Origin: a bacterium BMS3Bbin03
GTDB taxonomy: Bacteria; Zhuqueibacterota; JdFR-76; BMS3Abin05
Assembly: GCA_002898015.1 (NCBI GenBank)
Contig: BDTM01000021.1
Span: 20,690 to 84,689, forward strand
Length of the DNA: 64,000 nucleotides
Direction: 5' to 3'
In this document: piece after piece, positions 26,347 to 35,112 of the stretch
Numbering within the stretch: the first letter of the stretch is position 1
Layout: each line of letters starts with the position of its first letter
Notes under the pieces: generated by a model
The model's input: only the letters and a program-made list of their open reading frames with translations
Databases searched by the model: none
What the model was told of the DNA's origin: nothing
Translations under genes and position numbers: made by a program

Positions 26347-27009
26347 TTATTTCCCGAAACTGGCCTTCACATCGCTCCAGGAGGGTTGATTCCCGCTCCT
26401 TCGGTCACTCCAGGAAAAAATCACCCATTCACCCTGCACCTGGCACAAATGAAATTCAGCCCGCCCGACGGCTTCTCGAGGGTACTGTTCGGGATTCAGG
26501 CTGTGGTGGATTTCCAGCGTGTAATCCCGAATAAAAACGGTGGTGTCCCGATTGACGTACGTTTGCTCGGTCAAAAGGCCGAATACCAGACTTATTGTGG
26601 AATCTTTCGGCACTTGCGAGAATAAATAATTCATGGTGCGCTTTTCGGACTCAAGATTCCAGTGCGCAAACAAGCCGGGGTTTTGAACCTGTGTGGTCGG
26701 ATCGGGAATAAATCGAAACGATTTTCCGCCTCCGACGGTATCCGCCAGACATTTCATATAATTTTCAAGATTTCTTTCGGCAATAGCACTCTTTAAATTG
26801 CTTAAAACGATTTCCGGTTGTGTAGCGGGCACCCTGCGGGAAATTCTTTGAGAGGGAAGTTCGGGGTGTCTGAGTTGGAAAGGGTTTTTGCAGCCTGAAA
26901 AAATCCCTGCGATCCCGATCGTCCATAAAATGACAGTGAGAGGTTTTCTTTTTAGAATTTTTGAAAATATTTGCAAATCTATTTTTTGCCTCATAAATTG
27001 ATCATACAA
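26347..27009 (-). CDS. Hypothetical lipoprotein (paralogue of the gene at 7295-7825)
   Basis: The protein has 220 residues. The hydrophobic segment PLTVILWTIGIAGIFSGCKN is a lipoprotein signal with lipobox FSGC. The start could be the second Met (MRQKIDLQ). The mature part carries PEIVLSNLKSAIAERN at the beginning and EWVIFSWSDRRSG at the end, matching the layout of the lipoprotein at 7295-7825. An NTF2-like fold is plausible (inference). It is upstream of, and probably co-transcribed with, the polysaccharide deacetylase gene. Confidence 0.65.
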   Translation of the reverse strand: MYDQFMRQKIDLQIFSKILKRKPLTVILWTIGIAGIFSGCKNPFQLRHPELPSQRISRRVPATQPEIVLSNLKSAIAERNLENYMKCLADTVGGGKSFRFIPDPTTQVQNPGLFAHWNLESEKRTMNYLFSQVPKDSTISLVFGLLTEQTYVNRDTTVFIRDYTLEIHHSLNPEQYPREAVGRAEFHLCQVQGEWVIFSWSDRRSGNQPSWSDVKASFGK

Positions 27010-27090
27010 CTTACAGGTCTTCCCGGAAACGGGGTGTTTCCCGGAAACTGTTTCTAACTGATAAAATTCAAACTTAGATCAGGAAAATTT

Positions 27091-27471
27091 ATGTTTACAA
27101 AATTACTCTTGCTTTTCATAGCCGTTCCATTTGTTGAACTCGTGATTCTCGTCAAAGTCGGGGAACTCATCGGCTTATTTCCGACGCTGGCCATTGTCAT
27201 CACAACCGGAATCCTGGGCGCCGCCCTTGCCCGGAGTCAGGGATTTTCAACACTTTTGCGCATTCAACAGGAGCTCCGGCAGGGGGGATTTCCGGCCGAT
27301 TCACTGTTTGACGGTGTTTTCATTTTGGCCGGAGGCTTGCTTCTATTGACCCCGGGATTTCTAACCGACATCGCCGGTTTTTTATGTTTGATCCCGGCCG
27401 CCCGCCGGCCCGTTAAACGGTGGGCCCGGAAAAAACTGCAAGAAAAAATGCATTTTCAAGAAACATTTTAA
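27091..27471 (+). CDS. fxsA: FxsA family membrane protein
   Basis: This 126-residue protein has the FxsA layout: two N-terminal transmembrane helices (LLLLFIAVPFVELVILVKVG and FPTLAIVITTGILGAALARS), a cytoplasmic loop (QGFSTLLRIQQELRQGGFPA), two further hydrophobic segments (GVFILAGGLLLLTPGFLTD, IAGFLCLIPAAR) and a basic tail. The ALARSQG and LTPGFLTDxxGFxxLIP motifs are diagnostic. In E. coli, overproduced FxsA relieves F-exclusion of phage T7; its normal role is unclear. It is divergent from the 27009 lipoprotein gene, and the 81-bp gap probably holds both promoters. Confidence 0.92.
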   Translation: MFTKLLLLFIAVPFVELVILVKVGELIGLFPTLAIVITTGILGAALARSQGFSTLLRIQQELRQGGFPADSLFDGVFILAGGLLLLTPGFLTDIAGFLCLIPAARRPVKRWARKKLQEKMHFQETF

Positions 27472-27511
27472 ATTAATATAAACCAAATCTCCAATTTTTT
27501 CAAGGACTATT

Positions 27512-27985
27512 TCAGTCGCCGGTTTTGCGGTTTTGTCTGCGGGCCCTGGCCGCGTCGTACCGTTTAATCTCTTCCTTGCTTTCCGGAATAACGGGCGGCA
27601 CCGGTACCGGCTGCCCCGCCTGGTTTAAAGCGACATATGTAAGATGTGCCGTTGTGGTGTGGACTTTGTCGCCCGTAATCGGTTCTTCGGAAAAGACATC
27701 CACCTGCACTTCCATGGACGTGCGGCCGGTGTAAATGATGTAAGCCCGCAAGGTCATAATTTGTCCCATTTTAATGGGATGTTTAAAATCCAGTTTATCC
27801 ACGGAGACGGTGACGACGTTTCGACGCGCATGGCGCATGGCCGCCACACCGCCGGCGATGTCGATAAGCTGCATCACGCGGCCGCCAAAAATATTCCCGA
27901 TGGGATTGGTGTCCTGGGGCATGACCAATTCCGTCATTTCAACCATCGATTCTTTTACGGATTTTCCGGACGAGTGCTTTTCCAT
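27512..27985 (-). CDS. Hotdog-fold acyl-CoA thioesterase
   Basis: The ATG at 27985 with AAAAGGG upstream is preferred (157 residues); a longer reading to 28033 would overlap the trmB stop. It belongs to the YciA/BACH-type acyl-CoA hydrolases. Signatures: VMPQDTNPIGNIFGGRVMQL (catalytic Asn and Asp in the hotdog), DIAGGVAAMRHARRNVVTVS, DKLDFKHPIKMGQIM and YTGRTSMEVQVDV. It hydrolyses fatty acyl-CoA esters in the cytoplasm. It lies about 30 nt downstream of trmB on the same strand. Confidence 0.88.
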   Translation of the reverse strand: MEKHSSGKSVKESMVEMTELVMPQDTNPIGNIFGGRVMQLIDIAGGVAAMRHARRNVVTVSVDKLDFKHPIKMGQIMTLRAYIIYTGRTSMEVQVDVFSEEPITGDKVHTTTAHLTYVALNQAGQPVPVPPVIPESKEEIKRYDAARARRQNRKTGD

Positions 27986-28013
27986 TTTAACAACCCTTTT
28001 GTTTAACAATAAT

Positions 28014-29090
28014 TTAACTCGTAATACTTTCACCCAGCCAATTGACCCAATGCGCTTCGAAAATCCAGCGCCCCTTCAGGCGCATCTTGGTTTCAAAATT
28101 CGAGCGATTCGGATTTTCTGCGTCTTCCGGAGAATAGTGTCTCTCAAACGCTTTCTCAAAATTCGGAAAGTTTTTCATCATTTCCAGAACCCTTGTAAAA
28201 TAGTCCTGAATGTCGGTGGCGAAGCAAAACGTGCCGCGCGCCTGTAAACGTTTTTCAAGATTCTGAATAAGCTCCGTTGTTAATAAACGATATTTGGCCT
28301 GCCGCCGTTTCCACCAGGGATCCGGGAAATAAATGTGGACGGCCTGCACGGAATTTTCCGGAATCCACTCCCGAAACAAATGGGCGGCATCTGCGTGTGC
28401 AATGCGAATATTCGGAGAACGTTTCCGGCCCAGTCGGGTTAAAAGATCCCGCACGTACCGGCCGGTCCATTCAATGGCAAAAAAATTCACTTCCGGCCGC
28501 TTTTCAGCCTCGGCCAATAAAAAACGTCCCTTGCCCGGCCCGATTTCGATCTCCACAGGATTTTTATTGCCGAAAAGATAGTCCCAATGACACGGCTGTA
28601 AAAATTCCGATTCGGCAAGAACCTGCCTTGCACCGATAGCCCGGTATTGAACCCTTTGAACTGTTTTTCGATAGTAAGTGAGAAGCTCCCGAAACTTTTC
28701 GGATTGTTCCTCCCGAGGGCACTCCAGCACCTGCAGATAACGCCTCAGATTTGTCTGCGTGATTTCAGCCTCCGGCAGCCGGTTTTTTACCCAAAATCCA
28801 AGCCCGGCAACCGCCATTTGCACTCCGGGAGACCGTTCGATTTTGGGGAGCGGATCCAGACCCACAACCACTTTCCCATTGTCATGACGGGTAATCCTGC
28901 AATAAAAATTCTGCGGACGCCCGTTATGAATGATAAGGGTTTCAACAAGCGCCGTTTCGTATTTTGCATCGAAAAAGACAGTGTTGAATTTAACCAAATA
29001 ATTTTCCAGTCTGTAAACAACCGGCAGATTATTGAGAAAAATCTCCCGGGAAAAATCGCTTGTTTTTAAAATGACATGCGGCATAGTCAA
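28014..29090 (-). CDS. trmB: tRNA (guanine-N7-)-methyltransferase with N-terminal extension
   Basis: This 358-residue protein has the TrmB methyltransferase domain at about 165-345: VEIEIGPGKGRFLLAEAEKR (SAM loop), NFFAIEWTGRYVRDLLTR, IRIAHADAAHLFREW, VHIYFPDPWWKRRQAKYRL (catalytic Asp and substrate-binding PDPWxKxRxxKxR) and FATDIQDYF. It makes m7G46 in tRNA. Standard bacterial TrmB has about 210-240 residues; here some 150 extra N-terminal residues of unknown fold precede the catalytic part. A thioesterase gene follows; an ABC transporter is divergent. Confidence 0.9.
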   Translation of the reverse strand: MTMPHVILKTSDFSREIFLNNLPVVYRLENYLVKFNTVFFDAKYETALVETLIIHNGRPQNFYCRITRHDNGKVVVGLDPLPKIERSPGVQMAVAGLGFWVKNRLPEAEITQTNLRRYLQVLECPREEQSEKFRELLTYYRKTVQRVQYRAIGARQVLAESEFLQPCHWDYLFGNKNPVEIEIGPGKGRFLLAEAEKRPEVNFFAIEWTGRYVRDLLTRLGRKRSPNIRIAHADAAHLFREWIPENSVQAVHIYFPDPWWKRRQAKYRLLTTELIQNLEKRLQARGTFCFATDIQDYFTRVLEMMKNFPNFEKAFERHYSPEDAENPNRSNFETKMRLKGRWIFEAHWVNWLGESITS

Positions 29091-29376
29091 CTAAAGATTA
29101 AGATTCAGTTTTCAAACTAAAATTTAAGGATTCTTAAGATAACTCGCCATAAATTAAATCTTTGTGAATCCTTTGCGTTTTCGTGTCTTGGCGGCTGTTA
29201 ATTGTTCGGGCCAAAAAATCTTTATCCAATTTTATGAAAAATAAGAAATCAAATCAAGCAAAAAAGTATTGAAAAATACAAAATTAAACACTACCTTTGG
29301 CTTAACTTCAGATTTGAATACACGACTGTACCGCTGCATTTTTTTTATAAAGCGGGCAAACGAAATTAAAAAAACC

Positions 29377-30291
29377 ATGTCTATTGTCCAGGTTTCACAT
29401 TTTTCAAAATATTACGGCAATTTAAAAGCGGTCGACGATCTCTCCTTCGAAATTGAAGAGCGTGAAATTTTCGGAATGTTGGGTCCCAACGGCGCCGGAA
29501 AAACCACCACGGTCGAAACGCTTGAAGGTCTTCGAAAACCGGATGCCGGCGAAATCTTTATCGACGGCCACTCCGTTTTAACGAATCCCGATGCCATTAA
29601 ACCGATCATCGGCGTTCAGCTTCAGGCCAACGCATTTTACCCTAAAATGAAAGTGGAAGAGGCCATTAATCTCTTTCGCCGGTATTATCCGAAATCTCTC
29701 CCCGCAGAACAAATCTTAGAGCTTGTTTCATTAATCGAAAAACGCCGCGCACAGGTCGAGGATCTCTCAGGCGGGCAGCAGCAGCGCCTGGCATTCGGGC
29801 TGGCATTGGTGAACGATCCCAAAATCCTTTTTTTGGATGAGCCCACAACCGGGCTCGATCCGCAGGCCAGGCGAAAAACCTGGGAACTGATCCAAAAATT
29901 TCGGGAAACCGGCAAAACAATTTTATTGACCACGCATTACATGGAAGAGGCCCAACAACTCTGTGACCGGGTGCTCATCATCGATCACGGGAAAAAACTG
30001 GCGCTGGATTCTCCGCAAAGTTTAATTACAAAAGAAGCCGGCGACCGGCACATTGAATTCACACTGACGGAACAGGTGCCTCAGGAAAAATTTCGCACAC
30101 TGCCGTATATTTCAAAAATGTGGAGGAATGGAAATCGCTTCATCTTTCAAACCGATGTGCCGGACAAACTGGTCGTGGCGCTCATTCGTTACGCGGACGA
30201 ACAAAACATTGAAATCCGGGATTTGCATATTCAAAGACCCACTCTTGAAGATGTGTTTATCTCATACACCGGGAGGACACTTCGGGAATGA
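29377..30291 (+). CDS. ABC transporter ATP-binding protein
   Basis: The start is placed at ATG 29377, where the conserved MSIVQVSHFSKYYGNLKAVD begins; 305 residues. The nucleotide-binding domain is complete: Walker A GPNGAGKTTT, Q-loop GVQLQANAF, signature LSGGQQQRLAFGLAL, Walker B KILFLDEPTTGLD and H-loop LLTTHYMEEAQ. A C-terminal region of about 90 residues follows, as in DrrA/ABC-2 exporter ATPases. It overlaps the permease gene by an ATGA. The pair should form an ABC-2 type exporter of unknown substrate. Confidence 0.93.
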   Translation: MSIVQVSHFSKYYGNLKAVDDLSFEIEEREIFGMLGPNGAGKTTTVETLEGLRKPDAGEIFIDGHSVLTNPDAIKPIIGVQLQANAFYPKMKVEEAINLFRRYYPKSLPAEQILELVSLIEKRRAQVEDLSGGQQQRLAFGLALVNDPKILFLDEPTTGLDPQARRKTWELIQKFRETGKTILLTTHYMEEAQQLCDRVLIIDHGKKLALDSPQSLITKEAGDRHIEFTLTEQVPQEKFRTLPYISKMWRNGNRFIFQTDVPDKLVVALIRYADEQNIEIRDLHIQRPTLEDVFISYTGRTLRE

Positions 30292-31376
30292 AAACCCTGC
30301 TTTATGAAATTTATTACCAGACCAAACTCTATATGCGGGCCAAAGAAACCATCTTCTGGAATTTTGCGTTTCCGGTATTTATGCTGATTATTTTTGGGTT
30401 TGTCTTCCGGCAGAATAAACCCATCTCTCTTAAAGTGGGGGTGGTGAATTTGGACCAGTCAATCGGAAGCCGGGAATTTGTGAAAGGACTTTACCGTGTT
30501 CCGAATTTTAAACTTTCCGAAGGCGACAGTGCGGCACTCTTCAGTCGATTAAAGAACAGAAAGTTGGATTACGTGCTTCTCTTCCCGAAGGGCTTTACAA
30601 AAGAAATCGGCCAAAACAGAGCCCGGTTTCTTATTTATAAAAGTGATCCGTCACCCATTGTGCAGCAAATTGCCATGAGCATTTTTAAAGATGTGGTGTA
30701 CCGGGCCAACCGGGTTGTCACCAAAGCCGCCGAGCCAATTTCGTTTAAAGAGATCGAGATTAAGAGCCGGGAGAAACGAATGCGCTATGTGGATTATTTC
30801 TTGCCCGGGTTAATCGCCATGATTGTGATTTCGACGGGTTTGTTCACCATTGGAATTGCCATTACCGGTTACCGGGAAAAGCAGGTGCTTCGCCGCCTGA
30901 AAGTAACTCCCTTGCCCGCAGGTGTGTTTTTTGCCGGTCAGGTCGTGTCCCGCTGCTTTCTGGTGCTTTTTCAGGCGCTTCTCCTGATGTTTTTTGGCCT
31001 GGTTCTTTTTCACACACATTTTGCCGGGAATTGGCCGGTTTTTCTGCTGGTACTTTCTTTGGGCATATTGAGCTTTGTGAGTCTCGGATTTGCGATTTCC
31101 AGCTTTTCCCGAAAAACGGAAACCGCCGTGATGGTGTCCAATGCCGTGTTTTTTCCCATGCTCTTTCTCAGCGGCATCTTTTTCCCGCTTTCTTCGATGC
31201 CGAAAATATTTGTGACTTTCTCAAAAATCATACCGGCGACCTATTTGGCAGATGCGCTGCGAAAAATAATGGTTTACGGAGAAGGGTTTTCACATGTGGA
31301 ATTGGAAATGGGTGTGCTGGCGCTGTGGCTGGCAGGAAGTCTGATTTTCTCGATCAAATTTTTCAGGTGGGAATAA
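30288..31376 (+). CDS. ABC-2 type transporter permease
   Basis: The protein has 362 residues: one N-terminal transmembrane helix (TIFWNFAFPVFMLIIFGFVF), a periplasmic domain of about 120 residues (SLKVGVVNLDQSIGS...), then five transmembrane helices (~residues 170-360) including GLIAMIVISTGLFTIGIAIT, LRRLKVTPLPAGVFFAGQVV and NAVFFPMLFLSGIFFPLSSMP. This is the ABC2_membrane_3 layout of DrrB/YbhR-like exporters. The RLKVTPL segment is the usual coupling-helix region. It is translationally coupled to the ATPase gene. Confidence 0.9.
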   Translation: MKTLLYEIYYQTKLYMRAKETIFWNFAFPVFMLIIFGFVFRQNKPISLKVGVVNLDQSIGSREFVKGLYRVPNFKLSEGDSAALFSRLKNRKLDYVLLFPKGFTKEIGQNRARFLIYKSDPSPIVQQIAMSIFKDVVYRANRVVTKAAEPISFKEIEIKSREKRMRYVDYFLPGLIAMIVISTGLFTIGIAITGYREKQVLRRLKVTPLPAGVFFAGQVVSRCFLVLFQALLLMFFGLVLFHTHFAGNWPVFLLVLSLGILSFVSLGFAISSFSRKTETAVMVSNAVFFPMLFLSGIFFPLSSMPKIFVTFSKIIPATYLADALRKIMVYGEGFSHVELEMGVLALWLAGSLIFSIKFFRWE

Positions 31377-31556
31377 AGGACAGGCTTACCTGCAAATTTT
31401 CTTTTGTGATCTTACCGCATTCGTATCTTTGTGGCAAATAGTTACCTGAATCGTTACAAAATCTCCTTAAGAATAATTCCTTTTTGCCGATATTTAAAAA
31501 AAAGGCACATTTCCAAACAGGCAAATATCAATCATTCAACCCAAAGGAGATTATAA

Positions 31557-32249
31557 ATGAAAAAATATCGTATATTATCGGTGTTTATGCTGGCTGCGGC
31601 ACTGGCTTTTTCCGGTTGTCTTCAAAAAAACCCGACACAGAGCGATGCCATTCCCCAATTTCCAACGATTGTCAACTTTCAGGGGCCGGCTTCTCAAAAT
31701 GTTCCGGCTGAACTGCAGGGTTATGTGGACATCCTCAATGCGCAGACATCGGCGGCATTTTCGTATCTCACCCTTGCCCGCCTGCAAACGCCGAAGACCG
31801 ACGGGAATACCACCACTTGGACGATTACTTCCGGCCAATTGACGGTGACCATTACGGCGGTGAAAGACGGCGATTCTGCCGACTGGACGTTCGAGTTGAA
31901 CGGGACGGATCAGAATCAAAATACGTATGACCACCTAAAATTAATGAGCGGCACCTCCTCGATGGATGGCAAGTCCGGCACCATGCACATTTTTGATGAA
32001 TCAAGTAAAGAAGCAGCCTTGTTTGAGTGGTTGGAAGAGAATACCGGAAAAAAAGATGCCACGATTACGATTTACGGCAGCCCCGATTCAAAATATGAAT
32101 TGGTTAACAATCCGGATCATTCGGGTTCGGTCGATGCATTTGAAGGCAGCGTAAAAATTTATCACGCGGTTTGGAACAGCAACGGGGCAGGTTCCTGGGA
32201 AAAATATGATGCCTCCGGCACTGTTGCAGATTCCGGAAGCTGGAATTAA
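31557..32249 (+). CDS. Hypothetical lipoprotein
   Basis: The protein has 230 residues with a good ribosome-binding site (AAAGGAG 8 nt before the ATG). The signal MKKYRILSVFMLAAALAF ends in lipobox FSGCLQ. The mature protein is rich in Thr, Asp, Ser and Gly with repeated beta-strand patterns (TWTITSGQLTVTITAVKDGD, DWTFELNGTD, ATITIYGSPDSKYEL), suggesting an all-beta, perhaps lipocalin-like fold (inference). No catalytic motif seen. Preceded by a 180-bp gap and followed by a hairpin, so it is monocistronic. Confidence 0.7.
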   Translation: MKKYRILSVFMLAAALAFSGCLQKNPTQSDAIPQFPTIVNFQGPASQNVPAELQGYVDILNAQTSAAFSYLTLARLQTPKTDGNTTTWTITSGQLTVTITAVKDGDSADWTFELNGTDQNQNTYDHLKLMSGTSSMDGKSGTMHIFDESSKEAALFEWLEENTGKKDATITIYGSPDSKYELVNNPDHSGSVDAFEGSVKIYHAVWNSNGAGSWEKYDASGTVADSGSWN

Positions 32250-32598
32250 TCGTTTACCCTTTTCTCCTCAGGCTCCCTTCCATGGAAGGAAAGGAGCCGT
32301 TTCAATTTCTAATTTTACCCCGTATAACCGGCGTCCCCAATCCAATTACCTCGATGAATTGATCCTGATTTACGATTCAAAAAAATAGAAGTTTTGAAAA
32401 TAGTTGTAAACATTTTTAAAACTTATTCGTATAATTAATCAAATTGTGATTTTTAAAACCCCAGATGATGAGACCCCCATCATCTCCTCCGCAAAAGGGC
32501 AGCTTGAATAAAGCCGGCCCTTTTGTTTTTTGTTTCTGTATTGCGTTATTTACAACCGGAGAGCTGCCCTCAGGCCCCGGATTTATCCGGGGGCGGTT
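32250..32598. other. Convergent intergenic region with several hairpins
   Basis: This region separates the plus-strand lipoprotein gene from the minus-strand PilZ gene and contains no gene. It holds a GGCTCC/GGAGCC hairpin (32271-32298) with an inner CTTCCATGGAAG palindrome, an AGATGAT/ATCATCT hairpin (32463-32485), a terminator-like hairpin (32493-32531) and CCCCGGA/TCCGGGG (32575-32592) close to the PilZ stop. The set looks like transcription stops from both sides. Confidence 0.55.
32493..32531 (+). terminator. Rho-independent terminator in the convergent gap
   Basis: AAAAGGG (32493-32499) pairs with CCCTTTT (32518-32524), and a GTTTTTT tract follows. The A-rich left arm makes it potentially bidirectional, which suits its position between convergent genes. 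Confidence 0.6.
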
Positions 32599-33333
32599 TC
32601 AGCGGGTTAATTTGAACGATTGATTTGAACCATCACTCTGATTTATCAGGACGACTAATCGTTTTAGCAGTAAATTGAGCCCGTGTACCGATGCCTCCGC
32701 AATCCGGTGTTCTTCACCTTTACAGAGGCGTAAATATTCATTCAGCAGTCCCGGCGTGTAATTGGGCTCCTGCCGCTTCAGTTCGTCCAGCAATTCAAAG
32801 AAAAACCATTTTTCTTCCAGGGGAAGGAGATCCGTGATATCCCGAAACGATTCGTACGCGCGATTGCGGGAGTGAATTTCGTCTCTGATCGAATTTTGGC
32901 GGACGTAATTTTCTAACTGCCTCAGCCGTGTTAAAAGGATTGCCTCTTCACGGACAATGTCATTTTGAGATTTCTTCTTCGGGGAAAGCTTTACGCCGTT
33001 GATCCCGCCGTATTTCTCAAATTTAATGGCGCAGTAAACGGCATTGGGGTCTGATGTGGGTTCCACACGAACTATTTCGCCGGCATACGTCACGGAGGAT
33101 TTATGAGGAATTTGAAGGTCGATTCTGGGGATAATATCGCCTTTGTGAAATTTGCCGGCATCATTGTTCACATAAGAAAGAATCCCTCCCGGACTCAAAT
33201 TTACGACTTCCACCATGCAGTGTTTGTTACCGAGGAAAAACAGGTTTGCCAGCACCTTTTCCGGCATGGTCGGCTGAAGGCGGTAGTACCGCCGTCTTTC
33301 TTCTCCCGTGTGATGTCTGTTTTGTGCTTTCAT
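32599..33333 (-). CDS. PilZ-domain protein
   Basis: The protein has 244 residues. Residues ~12-125 form a PilZ domain with both c-di-GMP-binding elements: ERRRYYRLQP (RxxxR) and VVNLSPGGILSYV (the D/N-x-S-x-x-G motif). The remaining ~110 residues are helical and charged with no recognised domain (REEAILLTRLRQLENYVRQN ... PLEEKWFFFELLDELKRQEP). It should bind cyclic-di-GMP in the cytoplasm and regulate a partner. No GGDEF/EAL protein is nearby, so the process controlled is unknown. Divergent from the NSS transporter gene. Confidence 0.85.
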   Translation of the reverse strand: MKAQNRHHTGEERRRYYRLQPTMPEKVLANLFFLGNKHCMVEVVNLSPGGILSYVNNDAGKFHKGDIIPRIDLQIPHKSSVTYAGEIVRVEPTSDPNAVYCAIKFEKYGGINGVKLSPKKKSQNDIVREEAILLTRLRQLENYVRQNSIRDEIHSRNRAYESFRDITDLLPLEEKWFFFELLDELKRQEPNYTPGLLNEYLRLCKGEEHRIAEASVHGLNLLLKRLVVLINQSDGSNQSFKLTR

Positions 33334-33491
33334 TGTAAAATCTGATTTTTAAAATTGGAATCGACCTGAAACCGCTATTTGTATTTCGGCAGAACTTGTA
33401 AAAAATGTAAACGGGTTGGATTAAGTTTTTCAAAATTGAGTTTTCCTCTAATATTTCTTGCTTTTCTAACGAAAATTCTTATTTTAAAAAT

Positions 33492-34949
33492 ATGCAAAAT
33501 CGAGAAGAATTTTCATCCCGATTAGGGCTAATTTTAGCGGCAATGGGCATGGCTGTGGGCGCCGGAAATATCTGGCGGTTTCCCAGAATGGTCGCTCAGA
33601 ACGGCGGCAGCGCATTTCTCATTCCCTGGCTTATTTTTCTCTTCCTGTGGTCAATTCCTCTCCTGATGGTTGAATTTGCAATGGGGAAAACGGCCCGGAT
33701 GGGGGTCATCGGAGCCTTTGCAAAATTTATGGGAAAAAAATTTGCCTGGATGGGGGCTTTTGTGGGCTTTTGTACCATGGGAATTATGTTTTATTATTCT
33801 GTGGTAACCGGCTGGAGTTTGCACTATTTTATAATGGCTTCCACGGGACAGTTGAGTCACCTGGAACCCGGGGTTTATTGGAATCATTTTACGGGCTCGT
33901 TTCAGCCCCTGTTTTATCATCTTATCGCCATTAGTATCGCGGCATGGATTATTCTGCAGGGGGTCACCCATGGAATTGAACGGGCGAACAAAATTTTAAT
34001 TCCATCCCTTTTTGTGCTGGTTGTGATCGCCTCAATTCGGGCCGTTACATTACCCGGTTCGGTGGAAGGACTGAATTATCTCTTTAATCCGGATTTTAAA
34101 AAACTCATCGACTTTCGGGTCTGGCTGGAAGCCCTTTCACAATCGGCGTGGTCCACCGGAGCCGGCTGGGGCTTAATTTTGACCTACGGGGTTTATTTGA
34201 AAAAAGATGAGGATGTGACGCTGAATTCTTTTGTAACCGGTCTGGGAAACAACTCGGCTTCTTTGTTTGCGGCGCTTGCCATTATTCCGACGGTTTTTGC
34301 GATTTTGCCGTTGTCCAGCGCACTGGATGCCATGAAATCCGGCAACACGGGACTCACGTTCATCTGGATTCCCAAATTATTCGAGAAGATGCCGGCCGGC
34401 GGCTTTTTTGCATCGCTTTTCTTTTTGGCCTTAACCTTTGCGGCATTGTCTTCGCTTATTTCGATGGTTGAGCTGGCGACGCGCATTTTTATGGACATGG
34501 GATTCAGCCGAAAGAGGGCCATTCGAATTGTCTGGATTGTGGCATTTTTGTTGGGTATTCCATCTGCCCTCTCACTGAAGTTTTTCAACAATCAGGATTG
34601 GGCCTGGGGCGTGGGTCTTCTGGTAAGCGGATTTTTCTTTTCCCTCGCCGTGATTAAATTCGGCGCTTCAAAATTCAGGGAAAAATGGCTCAATTCCGGG
34701 GATTCGGACATTCGTGTCGGAAAATGGTTTGAATATGTGATCCGTTACCTCATCCCAATTGAATTTACGGCGATGCTGGTCTGGTGGTTTTATCAATCGG
34801 TTACTTCTTACGACCCGAAAGGGTGGTGGAACCCATTTCACACCTACAGCCTGGGAACCTGTTTATTCCAGTGGGGTGTGGTTCTTGCGTTTTTTATCGG
34901 CATCAACAAATGGCTGGTTAAATGGACACTTGAAAGGGAAGACACATGA
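33492..34949 (+). CDS. Sodium-dependent neurotransmitter:sodium symporter (NSS/SNF family)
   Basis: This is a 485-residue, 12-helix transporter. The first helix has the NSS signature RLGLILAAMGMAVGAGNIWRFPRM with the unwound GAGNIWRFP sodium and substrate site; helix 2 has GGSAFLIPWLIFLF, and TM6 carries the serine-rich AWSTGAGWGLILTYG. It imports an amino acid with Na+. The presence of a 38-residue MetS-like protein immediately downstream with an ATGA overlap places it with the MetP-type transporters (methionine/alanine importers) rather than LeuT-type (established family association; substrate inferred). Confidence 0.9.
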   Translation: MQNREEFSSRLGLILAAMGMAVGAGNIWRFPRMVAQNGGSAFLIPWLIFLFLWSIPLLMVEFAMGKTARMGVIGAFAKFMGKKFAWMGAFVGFCTMGIMFYYSVVTGWSLHYFIMASTGQLSHLEPGVYWNHFTGSFQPLFYHLIAISIAAWIILQGVTHGIERANKILIPSLFVLVVIASIRAVTLPGSVEGLNYLFNPDFKKLIDFRVWLEALSQSAWSTGAGWGLILTYGVYLKKDEDVTLNSFVTGLGNNSASLFAALAIIPTVFAILPLSSALDAMKSGNTGLTFIWIPKLFEKMPAGGFFASLFFLALTFAALSSLISMVELATRIFMDMGFSRKRAIRIVWIVAFLLGIPSALSLKFFNNQDWAWGVGLLVSGFFFSLAVIKFGASKFREKWLNSGDSDIRVGKWFEYVIRYLIPIEFTAMLVWWFYQSVTSYDPKGWWNPFHTYSLGTCLFQWGVVLAFFIGINKWLVKWTLEREDT

Positions 34950-35062
34950 CGAAGGGCGCCATTATTTTCATGGTGGTTATTCTTGGAATTGTCTGGGGCG
35001 GGTTTATCTTCAGCCTGTGCTTTGCTCTGCTAAAAGAGAGGCAGAAACGGAAGATCGCTTGA
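34946..35062 (+). CDS. MetS-like small subunit of an NSS transporter
   Basis: This 38-residue protein, MTKGAIIFMVVILGIVWGGF followed by IFSLCFALLKERQKRKIA, begins inside the transporter stop (ATGA). It has a single transmembrane helix and a strongly basic cytoplasmic tail, the pattern of the methionine/alanine importer small subunit family (MetS partner of MetP in Corynebacterium). The small subunit is needed for activity in that system. The overlap and composition make chance very unlikely. Confidence 0.8.
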   Translation: MTKGAIIFMVVILGIVWGGFIFSLCFALLKERQKRKIA

Positions 35063-35112
35063 TTTTGCTTTGAATTTTATGTATATTTTTAAAGCATTTA
35101 TAAATTATTTTA

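Noticed and set aside
32455..32531. Possible riboswitch from stacked hairpins (GATGATGAGACCC resembles the fluoride riboswitch opening)
   Set aside because: It lies between convergent genes with nothing downstream to regulate and lacks the rest of the fluoride consensus; terminators explain it better.
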